Below, piece by piece: positions 1 through 8,214 of a DNA stretch of 64,000 nt. A program made the position numbers and the translations under genes. Source of the DNA: Bacteroidaceae bacterium. Lineage in GTDB: Bacteria > Bacteroidota > Bacteroidia > Bacteroidales > Barnesiellaceae_A. Each line of letters begins with the position of its first letter. The stretch's first letter is position 1. The notes below the pieces were generated by a model that had not been told where the DNA came from, made no database searches, and worked only from the letters and a program-made list of their open reading frames with translations. Where the stretch lies: assembly GCA_017410245.1 (NCBI GenBank), contig JAFQRE010000014.1, forward strand, positions 1-64,000, written 5' to 3'.

Positions 1-588
1 TCAAGAAATTACACTTACTTTTACATTCCAAAATGGAGGTACAAGGCGAAAAGTGCGTTGAAAATCACTAACTTACACATTCTCAACGACTTGCCAAATG
101 AGTGGTTGTACCTTTTAGAGTGCTAAATAGCTGATTGATAACCATCTACACTTTCTGCATCGGCAAATGCATTACTGAACCTCTCTATACAAGAATAGAT
201 GCAATTGCTAAGGACTTGTATTTATGTCACCCTGATGGAATCATTATTAACGGAGAGGGAATGGTTATTAAATATTGAGATTTCTTGTATAACGTAATAC
301 GATGATACTTCATCTTATTTTGGCAAGTATCTCTGAATTGTCGATTTGGTATATGTAATGGGAGGATTGTTCCCTTTTACTCACATTGGTATTACTTGTG
401 TATTTACGTTATTCCCCGGATTCAGAGAAAAATCAAAGGATAGAAAAGAAGACTAAACTCAGACTACCTGGGATGTATGAATAGAATCGAGCTATCCAAT
501 AATTTTGGATAGTTCGGTTCAGTATGGTCATATAATTCCTAAAATATCGATAAATTTATTCATTATCTAAATATTTTCCTTTGGAAAA
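1..588. other. intergenic stretch with possible decayed coding fragments
   Basis: No intact gene is visible here. Three short stop-free stretches on the + strand have protein-like composition: frame 1 from position 1 to a stop at 124-126, frame 3 from about 135 to a stop near 286, and a hydrophobic 39-codon stretch from about 338 ending in a charged EKSKDRKED tail. The first two could be one frameshifted gene entering from the left. None has a recognisable family or a convincing start. A 12-bp hairpin with one G-T pair (488-499 with 505-516) may be the terminator of whatever lies upstream. I call this probable gene debris at low confidence. Confidence 0.25.
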
Positions 589-619
589 TTTGTTTAATGG
601 AAATAATATTTTATATTTG
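589..619 (+). promoter_or_regulatory. Bacteroidetes-type promoter for the sulfur-enzyme/MarR pair
   Basis: TTTG at 589-592, a 19-bp spacer, and TATATTTG at 612-619 match exactly the Bacteroidetes primary sigma consensus TTTG-N19-TAnnTTTG. Transcription should begin near 626, which leaves a leader of about 55 nt before the ATG at 680. Confidence 0.75.
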
Positions 620-679
620 CAATAGTTTCTGATGGAAATAAAGTCTGAATGAATATAAATAATTTAAATATACATCAAA

Positions 680-3142
680 ATGAAAGTAAATAAAATTCCT
701 AAGTATTTGATTGTGGGTGGAGTAGCCGGAGGAGCTACTGCAGCGGCACGCATCCGTAGAAATACAGAACAAGCAGAAATTATCCTGTTCGAAAAAGGGG
801 CACATATCTCATATGCCAATTGCGGACTCCCCTATTACATTGGAGGAGTAATTGATGAGCGGGAGAAATTATTTGTCCAAACACCTGAAGCATTTGGACA
901 GCGTTTTGCTATTGATGTACGTACCAATAGTGAAGTAATAGGTATTAACATTGAGAATAAAAATGTGCAAGTGCGTACAAATGACGGACGTATATATACT
1001 GAGTCTTACGATAAATTATTGCTCTCTCCAGGAGCCTCTCCTGTTCGTCCTCCACTTCCTGGTATCGACAATGAGGGAATCTTTACATTGCGCAATGTGG
1101 CTGATACCGACCGTATCAAGCAATATATGCAGCAATATCCAGTAAAACGTGCAGTGATTGTAGGAGGCGGATTTATCGGTCTTGAAATGGCTGAAAACCT
1201 GCATCGTGTCGGTGCTCAGGTTGCTGTAGTTGAGATGGCCAATCAAGTTATGGGGCCAATTGATTATTCAATGGCATCGCTTGTTCACCAGCACCTGCAA
1301 GAAAAAGGAGTTCAGCTCTATCTGGAGCAAGCCGTTGAATCATTCACCCGCCAAAACAATCAGCTCAAAGTTAATTTACAGTCGGGTATCCAGTTGGAAG
1401 CAGATATGGTTTTACTCTCAATTGGCGTTCGTGCCGAGACCAGATTGGCTCAAGAAGCCGGCTTGAAGTTGGGCGAAATGCGTGGCATTTATGTTAACGA
1501 ATACCTACAGACCTCTGACGAATCTGTATATGCAGTAGGCGATGCTATTGAGTTTCCTCATCCCATTACCGGTAAGCCGTGGTTAAATTTCTTAGCCGGC
1601 CCTGCCAATCGCCAGGCGCGCATAGTGGCCGACAATATGGTCTTTGGTAACATACAGACCTATGAGGGCTCTATCGGCACCTCTATAGCAAAAGTATTTG
1701 ATCTTACAGTTGCCTCTACAGGCCTGCCTGCAAAACGGCTAAAGCAGATGAACATTCCTTACCTCTCCGCCACCATTCATTCAGGCTCACATGCCGGCTA
1801 TTATCCTGGAGCTTTGCAGATGACCATCAAGATTACCTTCTCTCCAGAAGGGGGACAATTGCTTGGTGCACAAATTGTGGGTTACGACGGTGTAGACAAG
1901 CGTATAGACCAGTATGCCTATGCCATCAAGAGAGGCGCCAATGTCTCTCATCTTACCCAGTTAGAGCATGCCTACGCTCCACCGTTTTCCTCAGCAAAAG
2001 ATCCTGTTGCCATCAGTGGTTATGTAGCGGGTAATATTCTTAGCGGCAAAATGACCCCACTCTACTGGAGGGAACTTCAGCAAGCCGATCTAAAAAAAGT
2101 CTCTTTGATTGATGTACGCACAGCCGATGAAGCCTCATTAAATAGCTTCCCTGGAGCCATCAATATCCCTCTGGACGACTTGAGAAGCCGGATGGATGAG
2201 ATTCCAACAGACCGTCCCGTCTATCTATTTTGCGGTGTAGGTCTGCGAGGATACCTTGCTTCAAATATTTTGAAAGGGCACGGATATAAAGATGTACGCA
2301 ACCTTATTGGAGGTTTAAAACTCTATGAATCTGCAATAAAACCCGTACTTCCACCAGATCAAGGTTCTCACAAGGAAATAACTGTAGGCATATCATCCGC
2401 TATACAAACCAAAGTTGTTCAAGTAGATGCGTGCGGTATCCAATGTCCAGGCCCTATTCTTAAATTGAAAAAATATATGGAAACGCTTCAGCCTGGCCAA
2501 CGTCTGGAGGTACGTGCCACCGACGCCGGTTTCCCGCGCGATGCTGAAGCATGGTGCCGAACTACAGGTAATCTGTTCATTGAAAAGAGCTCGCAAGGCG
2601 GGATCTATTATGCCATCATTGAAAAAGCAGTTCCTTGCGAATCTTCCGAAACCTGCCTTTCAATACATGAAGAAAAAGGGAAGACATTGATCCTCTTCAG
2701 TGATGATCTTGACAAAACTTTAGCTACCTTTGTACTTGCAAATGGAGCAGCTGCTACTGGTAAGAAAGTCTCCATCTTCTTTACTTTCTGGGGATTGAAT
2801 GCCATCAAAAAAGCCAATAAGCCACGTGTGAAGAGAGATATATGGAGCAGAATGTTCAGTTGGATGCTCCCTTCCGATTCCACCCAACTCTCCCTCTCGC
2901 AGATGAATATGCTGGGTATTGGTGCCAAAATGATGCGCTACCTGATGAAGAAAAAAGGTGTAGATTCATTAGAAACCCTTCGCCAGCAAGCTATTGACAA
3001 CGGAGTGGAATTCATTGCATGCCAAATGTCAATGGATGTAATGGGTGTAAAACGTGAAGATTTGTTAGACGAAGTAACTGTAGGTGGAGTTGCTACCTAT
3101 ATGGAAAGAGCCGAACAGGCCAATGTAAATCTGTTTATCTGA
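680..3142 (+). CDS. CoA-disulfide-reductase-like FAD oxidoreductase fused to rhodanese, TusA and DsrE-like domains
   Basis: 820 residues with four domains in order. Residues 1 to about 450 form a pyridine nucleotide-disulfide oxidoreductase: FAD site GGVAGGATAA at 13-22, single redox cysteine C48 in the NCGLPY motif typical of CoA-disulfide reductases and Nox/Npsr enzymes, and a second Rossmann motif GGGFIGLE near 162. A rhodanese domain follows (about 470-560), with the persulfide-carrying loop CGVGLR starting at C518. A TusA domain (about 583-650) has the CPGP motif at C589. The DsrE/DsrF-like C-terminus (about 667-820) has a conserved cysteine near C781. The layout implies handling of persulfide or polysulfide sulfur: the reductase reduces it and the downstream domains pass sulfane sulfur along. 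This is inferred from the families. The downstream MarR gene starts 4 bp after the stop, so the two are probably cotranscribed. Confidence 0.9.
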   Translation: MKVNKIPKYLIVGGVAGGATAAARIRRNTEQAEIILFEKGAHISYANCGLPYYIGGVIDEREKLFVQTPEAFGQRFAIDVRTNSEVIGINIENKNVQVRTNDGRIYTESYDKLLLSPGASPVRPPLPGIDNEGIFTLRNVADTDRIKQYMQQYPVKRAVIVGGGFIGLEMAENLHRVGAQVAVVEMANQVMGPIDYSMASLVHQHLQEKGVQLYLEQAVESFTRQNNQLKVNLQSGIQLEADMVLLSIGVRAETRLAQEAGLKLGEMRGIYVNEYLQTSDESVYAVGDAIEFPHPITGKPWLNFLAGPANRQARIVADNMVFGNIQTYEGSIGTSIAKVFDLTVASTGLPAKRLKQMNIPYLSATIHSGSHAGYYPGALQMTIKITFSPEGGQLLGAQIVGYDGVDKRIDQYAYAIKRGANVSHLTQLEHAYAPPFSSAKDPVAISGYVAGNILSGKMTPLYWRELQQADLKKVSLIDVRTADEASLNSFPGAINIPLDDLRSRMDEIPTDRPVYLFCGVGLRGYLASNILKGHGYKDVRNLIGGLKLYESAIKPVLPPDQGSHKEITVGISSAIQTKVVQVDACGIQCPGPILKLKKYMETLQPGQRLEVRATDAGFPRDAEAWCRTTGNLFIEKSSQGGIYYAIIEKAVPCESSETCLSIHEEKGKTLILFSDDLDKTLATFVLANGAAATGKKVSIFFTFWGLNAIKKANKPRVKRDIWSRMFSWMLPSDSTQLSLSQMNMLGIGAKMMRYLMKKKGVDSLETLRQQAIDNGVEFIACQMSMDVMGVKREDLLDEVTVGGVATYMERAEQANVNLFI

Positions 3143-3146
3143 GAAA

Positions 3147-3515
3147 ATGGAAAAGATAACCTGCATATGCGTCATGAGAGAGCTGATGAAGGCTCTCTCA
3201 GACTTTGAGACCCAACTGATGGAGAGTCACGGTGTAACATTGAACGAAGCGATGGCCCTATGCGCTATGGGAGACGAATGCGTTACTGCATCAGTCATCT
3301 CCGAGCGAACCGGCTTTCGCCCTTCACACACCTCCAAAGTAATCAGTTCATTGGAGAGCAAGAAACATGTCATCCGTAAATTAGGCAAACAGGACAAGCG
3401 TCAGATGTACTTATCGTTAAGTGTATCGGGGAAAGAGTGTCTGGCACAAATCAAAATCCACACATTTGACATTCCGCCCATTTTACACCCCCTGTTACAA
3501 GGGTACAACCTTTAA
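3147..3515 (+). CDS. MarR-family transcriptional regulator
   Basis: 122 residues with a MarR-like winged helix. Residues about 30-95 include the recognition-helix region (RTGFRPSHTSKVISSLE) and the wing signature LGKQDKRQMYLSLS. It begins 4 bp after the fused sulfur oxidoreductase, so the two form one transcript from the promoter at 589-619. MarR proteins usually repress neighbouring genes and respond to small molecules or thiol oxidation. The CIC near the N-terminus (C6, C8) could be a redox switch, but that is inference. At 122 residues it is a little shorter than typical MarR proteins (140-150), with a short C-terminal dimerisation helix. Confidence 0.85.
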   Translation: MEKITCICVMRELMKALSDFETQLMESHGVTLNEAMALCAMGDECVTASVISERTGFRPSHTSKVISSLESKKHVIRKLGKQDKRQMYLSLSVSGKECLAQIKIHTFDIPPILHPLLQGYNL

Positions 3516-3552
3516 TGCATCTCTTGTCTTGGCTGATGCTCTTGAGCTATGC

Positions 3553-3584
3553 CCCCTATCCACCGTTTTCCGATGATATAGGGG
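3553..3584. terminator. possible bidirectional hairpin between convergent genes
   Basis: CCCCTAT (3553-3559) pairs with ATAGGGG (3578-3584) across an 18-nt loop, between the MarR gene and the convergent arsC-like gene. There is no clear T-run, so the terminator call is weak. Confidence 0.3.
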
Positions 3585-3655
3585 TGTTGCATACCAAGAA
3601 AGATTGATGAAACAGAAGAGGGTTACAATATTGTGGTCTATCTTCACCAATCGGC

Positions 3656-4078
3656 TCACTTTTGAAGGTAATAAGAGGTATAGATTTCCTTAAACTTCTC
3701 ACGGATTTCATCCCTCACTCTGCGAAATTCCTTCATTACATATTCATCAGTACCTATGGCACCCGAAGGATCATCAAAACCGATGTGCAGACGTTTTCCG
3801 ACTTTGCCAATGAATCTGGGACAATTTTCGTTTGCTCCGCCACAGACAGTTATCACATAATCCCACTCGTCGTTAAGATATATTTCTACATTTTTGGGCC
3901 TATGGTTGGACAGGTCAATACCCACTTCATTCATCACTTCAATGGCTTTTGGATTCACCTTATCGGCCGGTTTAGTCCCGGCAGAATGCACTTCAATGTC
4001 ATTATTAAACGACTGAAGAAATCCGTGTGCCATCTGACTGCGGCAACTGTTACCTGTACATAAAATCAATACTCTCAT
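3656..4078 (-). CDS. arsC: arsenate reductase, thioredoxin-coupled (low-molecular-weight phosphatase fold)
   Basis: 140 residues. The N-terminus LILCTGNSCRS holds the CX5R phosphate-binding loop (C7 nucleophile, C12, R13). The two redox cysteines of the thioredoxin-linked arsenate reductases are present as C79 and C86 (VCGGANENC). The spacing matches the pI258-type Cys10/Cys82/Cys89 triad, so reduction of arsenate to arsenite is the likely activity; some relatives are plain tyrosine phosphatases. No arsenite pump or ArsR regulator is seen nearby, which is unusual for a working resistance operon. A short unexplained open frame lies 22 bp upstream on the same strand, possibly what is left of a former neighbour. 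Confidence 0.85.
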   Translation of the reverse strand: MRVLILCTGNSCRSQMAHGFLQSFNNDIEVHSAGTKPADKVNPKAIEVMNEVGIDLSNHRPKNVEIYLNDEWDYVITVCGGANENCPRFIGKVGKRLHIGFDDPSGAIGTDEYVMKEFRRVRDEIREKFKEIYTSYYLQK

Positions 4079-4100
4079 AAATACAATTATATATTACTCT

Positions 4101-4256
4101 TTACTGATTATTTGGAAAAAAAGGCAATGCATTCGGATACATACCCACCTCTGCAATCTTACCTAATGATGCAACCGACATCTTATGCGACAAAGCAAAA
4201 GGTTCTATAGTCAATGGTGTGGAGTGAGAGATGACGGAAACGCACATACCCGAACT
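4101..4256 (-). pseudogene. unrecognised C-terminal gene fragment upstream of arsC
   Basis: On the minus strand a stop-free frame of about 52 codons ends in TAA at 4101-4103. It follows an in-frame TGA and has no plausible start near its beginning. Its composition is protein-like (contains ALSHKMSVASLGKIAEVG and ends PFFPNNQ). It lies between the stop of the alcohol dehydrogenase gene and the start of arsC, on the same strand. I read it as the 3' end of a deleted gene; I do not recognise the family. Confidence 0.35.
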
Positions 4257-4317
4257 CAATCCTACATATCAAACACTCCTCCTTCATTGTCCTGAAATTA
4301 TATATTCGATTTTGCAA

Positions 4318-5349
4318 TCAAACTATCGCCACCTTAATCACTCCGTCCAATTTGTTCTCAAAGATGCGGTAGGCTTCCTCAATCTTACTCAATGGGAAAC
4401 GGTGCGTGATGAGCGGAGTGGTGTCTATCCTACCCTCTTCTATAAGGCGGAGGACTTCTTCGCAGTCACAACCATCTACACCTCCGGTCTTGAATGTGAG
4501 ATTCTTACCATACATGTTGGGTAAAGGAAGAACTTGAGGTTGGTCATAAAGGGCAACCACCGTTACTATTGCATTAGGGCGGGCACTCTCCCATGCGAGG
4601 CGAAAGGTATCATCGGCTCCTGCCACTTCTATTACTCGGTCAGCACCGCCATGGTCGCTATGTTTCAAAACAAAATCCTTGCATTCTTTGGGAGTGGTGA
4701 GCAATACATTGGGGTAATGCTCTTGCACAAAACGAAGCCTTTCTTCGGACTTCTCGCACACGATAATGCGCTTTGGTTGCTTCAACATCACACAAAGAAG
4801 GGTGCAGATGCCCGTAGGCCCCGCTCCTATAATCAGTACGGTATCATCTTCGGTAATCTCAGAGATGCGAGCTGCCCAAAAGCCTGTGGCCAGTACATCG
4901 CCAACGAACAAGGCTTGTTCATCGGAAACGCTATCGGGAATACGGTTCAGCCCTTGATTGGCCTGTGGTACGCGCACATATTCGGTCTGCCCACCATCGA
5001 TGCGACAGCCCAATGCCCAGCCACCATTTGGGTTGGTGCAATTGTTTACATAACCATTCTTGCAGAAGAAACACTCTCCGCAGAAGGTCTCTACATTTAT
5101 GGTCACTCTGTCACCAGGTTCTATGTTGGTAACTTTGGCTCCCACTTCTTCAACCACACCTACCATTTCGTGTCCTACGGTAATGCCAGGAACGGCACGA
5201 GGTACGCTTCCGTGTTTGATATGAAGGTCGCTGGTGCAGATACTGCTCATTGTCACGCGAACAATGGCGTCTGTTGGTTCAATAAGTGTAGGCTTCGGCT
5301 TTTCTACCAAAGCAAATTTTCCTTTTTCAATGTATGTGTATGCTAACAT
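4318..5349 (-). CDS. zinc-dependent medium-chain alcohol dehydrogenase
   Basis: 343 residues counted from the ATG at 5349. An upstream in-frame ATG at 5415 would add 22 residues that do not fit the family, and the start at 5349 overlaps the preceding gene by 23 bp, typical of coupled genes. Catalytic zinc ligands C38, H60 and E61 (VGHEMVG) and the four structural-zinc cysteines C90, C93, C96 and C104 are present. A Rossmann NAD(P) motif (IIGAGPTGIC) lies in the second half. It should oxidise an alcohol or polyol, or reduce the matching aldehyde or ketone; the substrate cannot be read from sequence. It is the last gene of a five-gene operon that starts at 7928. Confidence 0.85.
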   Translation of the reverse strand: MLAYTYIEKGKFALVEKPKPTLIEPTDAIVRVTMSSICTSDLHIKHGSVPRAVPGITVGHEMVGVVEEVGAKVTNIEPGDRVTINVETFCGECFFCKNGYVNNCTNPNGGWALGCRIDGGQTEYVRVPQANQGLNRIPDSVSDEQALFVGDVLATGFWAARISEITEDDTVLIIGAGPTGICTLLCVMLKQPKRIIVCEKSEERLRFVQEHYPNVLLTTPKECKDFVLKHSDHGGADRVIEVAGADDTFRLAWESARPNAIVTVVALYDQPQVLPLPNMYGKNLTFKTGGVDGCDCEEVLRLIEEGRIDTTPLITHRFPLSKIEEAYRIFENKLDGVIKVAIV

Positions 5350-5995
5350 AAATTCTCTTTTTTGACCATTCAAACAACATTTTTGATGCTTCATTAAAGT
5401 CAACAACTTCTCCATTTTTGTACTTCAAGAAAGTATTTATTATCATCTGTTCCTCGGCTGAAGCTACTTGAAGCAATTGGATTTGATGCTTGATATAGTT
5501 TCCTGACTGCTTGAAAACGATAGCTTGCACCACAAATGAAGCAGCCTTATACAATGCTTTCAATATCTCCTCGCTCTTTTCGTGCAGCATGTTGTGAACG
5601 CATCCGTGATAAATGTTGCAAGCACCCATTTTGATGGCTCTTTCTATAGCTACATGGTCTATCAGCGGAAGCAAATCATCTAAACTTCCCTTTATAGCAG
5701 TGGTGTCGTGATAGAATTGGAAGAGGTCAGACGGCTCCCAATTTAGGATTTCAGTCTTACCCGACACAAAACCACAGATTAGTTCTCTATGGGGCAGAGT
5801 GTCCAACATATCCTGATAAGTCTTTATATCCGATACATTAAGATTCTCCAAAATCACTACAACATCTATATCACTGGTGTCAGTAGCTTCACCACGACCA
5901 TAACTGCCTTGTAAGCCTACAAACCAAACACGATTTGCAAATACTTCATTCAACTTTTGAAGAAAGTCATTTATCCAAATATTTATATCTATCAT
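5327..5995 (-). CDS. nucleotidyltransferase-domain protein (aminoglycoside-adenylyltransferase-like)
   Basis: 222 residues. The pol-beta nucleotidyltransferase signature is complete: GSYGRGEATDTSDID with G30-S31 and metal-binding D42 and D44. The C-terminal half is helical, like the KNTase C-terminal or HEPN-like domains of stand-alone nucleotidyltransferases. It probably transfers a nucleotide from an NTP to a small molecule, protein or RNA; the target is unknown. The 3' end overlaps the alcohol dehydrogenase start by 23 bp and the 5' end is 7 bp from the SDR stop. Alternatives are an antibiotic-modifying enzyme or the NTase half of a toxin-antitoxin pair. Confidence 0.75.
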   Translation of the reverse strand: MIDINIWINDFLQKLNEVFANRVWFVGLQGSYGRGEATDTSDIDVVVILENLNVSDIKTYQDMLDTLPHRELICGFVSGKTEILNWEPSDLFQFYHDTTAIKGSLDDLLPLIDHVAIERAIKMGACNIYHGCVHNMLHEKSEEILKALYKAASFVVQAIVFKQSGNYIKHQIQLLQVASAEEQMIINTFLKYKNGEVVDFNEASKMLFEWSKKRIYVSIHIH

Positions 5996-6002
5996 ATTCT
6001 CT

Positions 6003-6728
6003 CTAATCTTTTATATTTCCCAACTTCCACCCGTGCTCTCCATGGTAAATCATCTGTTTGGTCATGCCACCGTCGATGCAGATATTCTCGCCCGTTATAA
6101 AGCCGGCTTTGTCGCTACAAAGAAACAATACCATATTGGCAATATCCAAGGGAGTGCCTACCCTACCCGCCGGTTGTTGCGTAGCATCTGGGCCTTCATA
6201 AACGGTGTATGCTGTATCTATCCAACCGGGAGAAATGGAGTTCACCCTTGCTTTTCCCGACAGACTAACGGCCAATGCGTGAGTGAGTGCAGCAATGCCA
6301 CCCTTGGCAGCAGTGTAGCTCTCGGTCTGTGGTTGGCTCATGCGGTCGCGCGAGGAAGATATGTTAATGATAGATGCACCATCAGCCAAATGAGGCATGA
6401 AGAGTTTGACTAAATAAAATGGCGCGGTTACTCCCACACTCAATGCATATTGAAACTCCTCATACGAGCATTCATCTATCCCCTTCATCAGTGGCAAGGC
6501 ATTATTGATGATGACATCTACTTTGTTATGCTTGCTAAGTACCTCGGTAGCAAATGCCTCCATCACCTCTTTCTTGGATATATCCCCAACGAAATGCTCT
6601 TCCTCTTGTTTGTCAATTACATAGACTACAGCTCCCAGAGAACGGAACTCATCGGCAATGCATAGGCCAATGCCTTTTGCACCACCGGTAACTATGACTA
6701 CTTTATCTTTGAATGTATATGTTTGCAT
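6003..6728 (-). CDS. short-chain dehydrogenase/reductase (SDR)
   Basis: 241 residues with the classical SDR layout: TGGAKGIG cofactor motif at 14-21, NNA at 75-77 (usually NNAG, here followed by L), catalytic S124-S126 region, Y138 and K142 (YTAAK). It binds NAD(P)H and should reduce a carbonyl or oxidise a hydroxyl group. It sits in the middle of a tight operon, 5 bp from the nuclease gene and 7 bp from the nucleotidyltransferase gene, and may act with the alcohol dehydrogenase on the same substrate. The specific reaction cannot be assigned. Confidence 0.85.
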   Translation of the reverse strand: MQTYTFKDKVVIVTGGAKGIGLCIADEFRSLGAVVYVIDKQEEEHFVGDISKKEVMEAFATEVLSKHNKVDVIINNALPLMKGIDECSYEEFQYALSVGVTAPFYLVKLFMPHLADGASIINISSSRDRMSQPQTESYTAAKGGIAALTHALAVSLSGKARVNSISPGWIDTAYTVYEGPDATQQPAGRVGTPLDIANMVLFLCSDKAGFITGENICIDGGMTKQMIYHGEHGWKLGNIKD

Positions 6729-6733
6729 AATCT

Positions 6734-7708
6734 CTAATCAATATTTCCCAATTTACTCCAATTAAGGTATCGGTCATAGAATCGTTCGAAGTCAATACGA
6801 TATTTGTCTGGACAATTATTGATTATTGCCTTTACAAAATCCTCCAAATATATGTTCTTTATCTTGTCTTTATATTCGTCACGAAGTTCATTATATAAAG
6901 ATTTAAATTCACCATCAGTTGAAGGGTGCATAGCGGGTGCAAGAATAACGGAATACGATTGCAATCCTTCTTTAAACCCATACCTCTCGCTCAACAGAAA
7001 ATTTCGATAAATTTGAGTCAACCCCTTTTTACCAATAATTATCTGTTCTTCTACATCAGGCTTAAAGCATTTGAGTTCCCTCACAGCCTCGATGCTTTTA
7101 GCACGGGGAATTTTTTTCCCATATTCATCTTTATCATAAGCGACATTCGTACCAAGATTCTCGGAATATTTGGTCTCAACGGCAATGAATCCTTCTTTGC
7201 CATTTGTGTCTACAAAACGGATTATTGTATCCATTGCAGTCTTATCTCCGGTCAACTCCTTGTAATTTTCGGGAATGAATTCTAATTCAACATCTGTTAC
7301 TTTGTATATGGGATAACCCGGGAGAGCAGCTTTTATAACCGTTGTTACTGTTTCCGGAGATTCCTCACGCATCTGTCTTAATGGACAAAACAGATTGAAT
7401 GCCATAGGTTGGCTTGAAAGAAGATTATTGAAAAGTCTGTTCCCATCAATAGTTTCATATTTTTCCTTATGCTCCACTCTGTATTTAGCATAGTTGAACG
7501 CATATTCCGTCAAGAAGTTCTTCCAGCAACCTTCCTTGGGATTCTCCCCATTGCTGATGTAGTTGCCGTAATAATGCAAATTACCATTTCTATCAGTATA
7601 TGGAAGAATTTCTTCTCCAATCTCATACCGATAGATTGATTGCAACTTCCTGCATTTTGCGACAAAGCGAGAATCTCCCTTATACTCTTCACCCAATATA
7701 TTCTTCAT
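6734..7708 (-). CDS. PD-(D/E)XK superfamily protein, PGN_0703-type putative restriction endonuclease
   Basis: 324 residues. The nuclease core is visible as D160 (TAMDTIIRF) followed by the E-x-K pair E178 and K180 in FIAVETKYSE, a typical PD-(D/E)XK arrangement. The FNLFCPLR stretch near 104-111 fits the family annotated in Porphyromonas as PGN_0703 putative restriction endonuclease; this comes from memory of the family. No methyltransferase or specificity subunit is present, so it is not an ordinary restriction-modification system. A small winged-helix-like protein is encoded 13 bp upstream and an SDR 5 bp downstream. Confidence 0.7.
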   Translation of the reverse strand: MKNILGEEYKGDSRFVAKCRKLQSIYRYEIGEEILPYTDRNGNLHYYGNYISNGENPKEGCWKNFLTEYAFNYAKYRVEHKEKYETIDGNRLFNNLLSSQPMAFNLFCPLRQMREESPETVTTVIKAALPGYPIYKVTDVELEFIPENYKELTGDKTAMDTIIRFVDTNGKEGFIAVETKYSENLGTNVAYDKDEYGKKIPRAKSIEAVRELKCFKPDVEEQIIIGKKGLTQIYRNFLLSERYGFKEGLQSYSVILAPAMHPSTDGEFKSLYNELRDEYKDKIKNIYLEDFVKAIINNCPDKYRIDFERFYDRYLNWSKLGNID

Positions 7709-7721
7709 AATTTGATTACAT

Positions 7722-7928
7722 TTATATCATCAACATAATCCGTCCTTCGGCCTTTGTGAAAGTATCGGGATAGCGACAAATCACAGCATATACTTGGTTG
7801 GACGTAACAAGTTGCCCATCTTTACGGATATGCAAGCGTTGGCGGTTTATCATCTCCGCAATTTGCTCCGTTCGCAATCCTCGGTTTTGACTTGCAAGGC
7901 AGTATAGTATGGCTTCTTCGATTTTCAT
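7722..7928 (-). CDS. small winged-helix-like protein
   Basis: 68 residues, first gene of the operon running down to 4318. The pattern IEEAILYCLASQNRGLRTEQIAEMIN followed by a basic stretch and NQVYAVICRYPDTF resembles the HARE-HTH/HB1-ASXL-type winged helix found in restriction systems and chromatin proteins. It is probably a DNA-binding partner or regulator of the nuclease encoded 13 bp downstream. Assignment rests on pattern resemblance only. Confidence 0.6.
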   Translation of the reverse strand: MKIEEAILYCLASQNRGLRTEQIAEMINRQRLHIRKDGQLVTSNQVYAVICRYPDTFTKAEGRIMLMI

Positions 7929-8030
7929 ACAATTCTATCATATTGTGCCAAAAGTGTTCGCAAAAACAAGATTTGGCAAATTATAATAATTTATTGTCTT
8001 GTGTTCTTTTTATTGGACCTTATTTACAAC

Positions 8031-8205
8031 AAAGATAGAAAGAAACGAGCGAGAAATATGAAGTTTACTTCAATATTTTTCACAGCGAGTGCACACAATC
8101 TTCGAGGTTTACCTCAAAGATAGCAAGAAACGAGCGAGAAATATGAAGTTTACTTCAATATTTTTCACAGCAAGCACGCGCTATCATCGAGGTAAAACTC
8201 AAAGA
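8031..8205. repeat. 85-bp tandem direct repeat with internal palindromes beside the recombinase gene
   Basis: Two copies with an 85-bp period. The first 56 bp of each (8031-8086 and 8116-8171) are identical except for one base (8039 against 8124). A weaker second block follows (8102-8120 against 8187-8205). Each unit contains the mini-palindrome GAAGTTTACTTC, extended by AAATAT/ATATTT arms into a longer hairpin. The first copy also has GAGGTTTACCTC and the second the near-match GAGGTAAAACTC. Each copy opens with CAAAGATA, which read on the minus strand is a perfect TATCTTTG -7 box. The array sits 10 bp past the 3' end of the tyrosine recombinase gene, where arm-type binding sites or an attachment region would be expected. 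Confidence 0.75.
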
Positions 8206-8214
8206 CACCTAAAT

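Noticed and set aside
4534..5346. Long open frame on the + strand opposite the zinc dehydrogenase
   Set aside because: Composition of the antisense frame follows the real gene; the zinc-ligand cysteines belong to the minus-strand protein.
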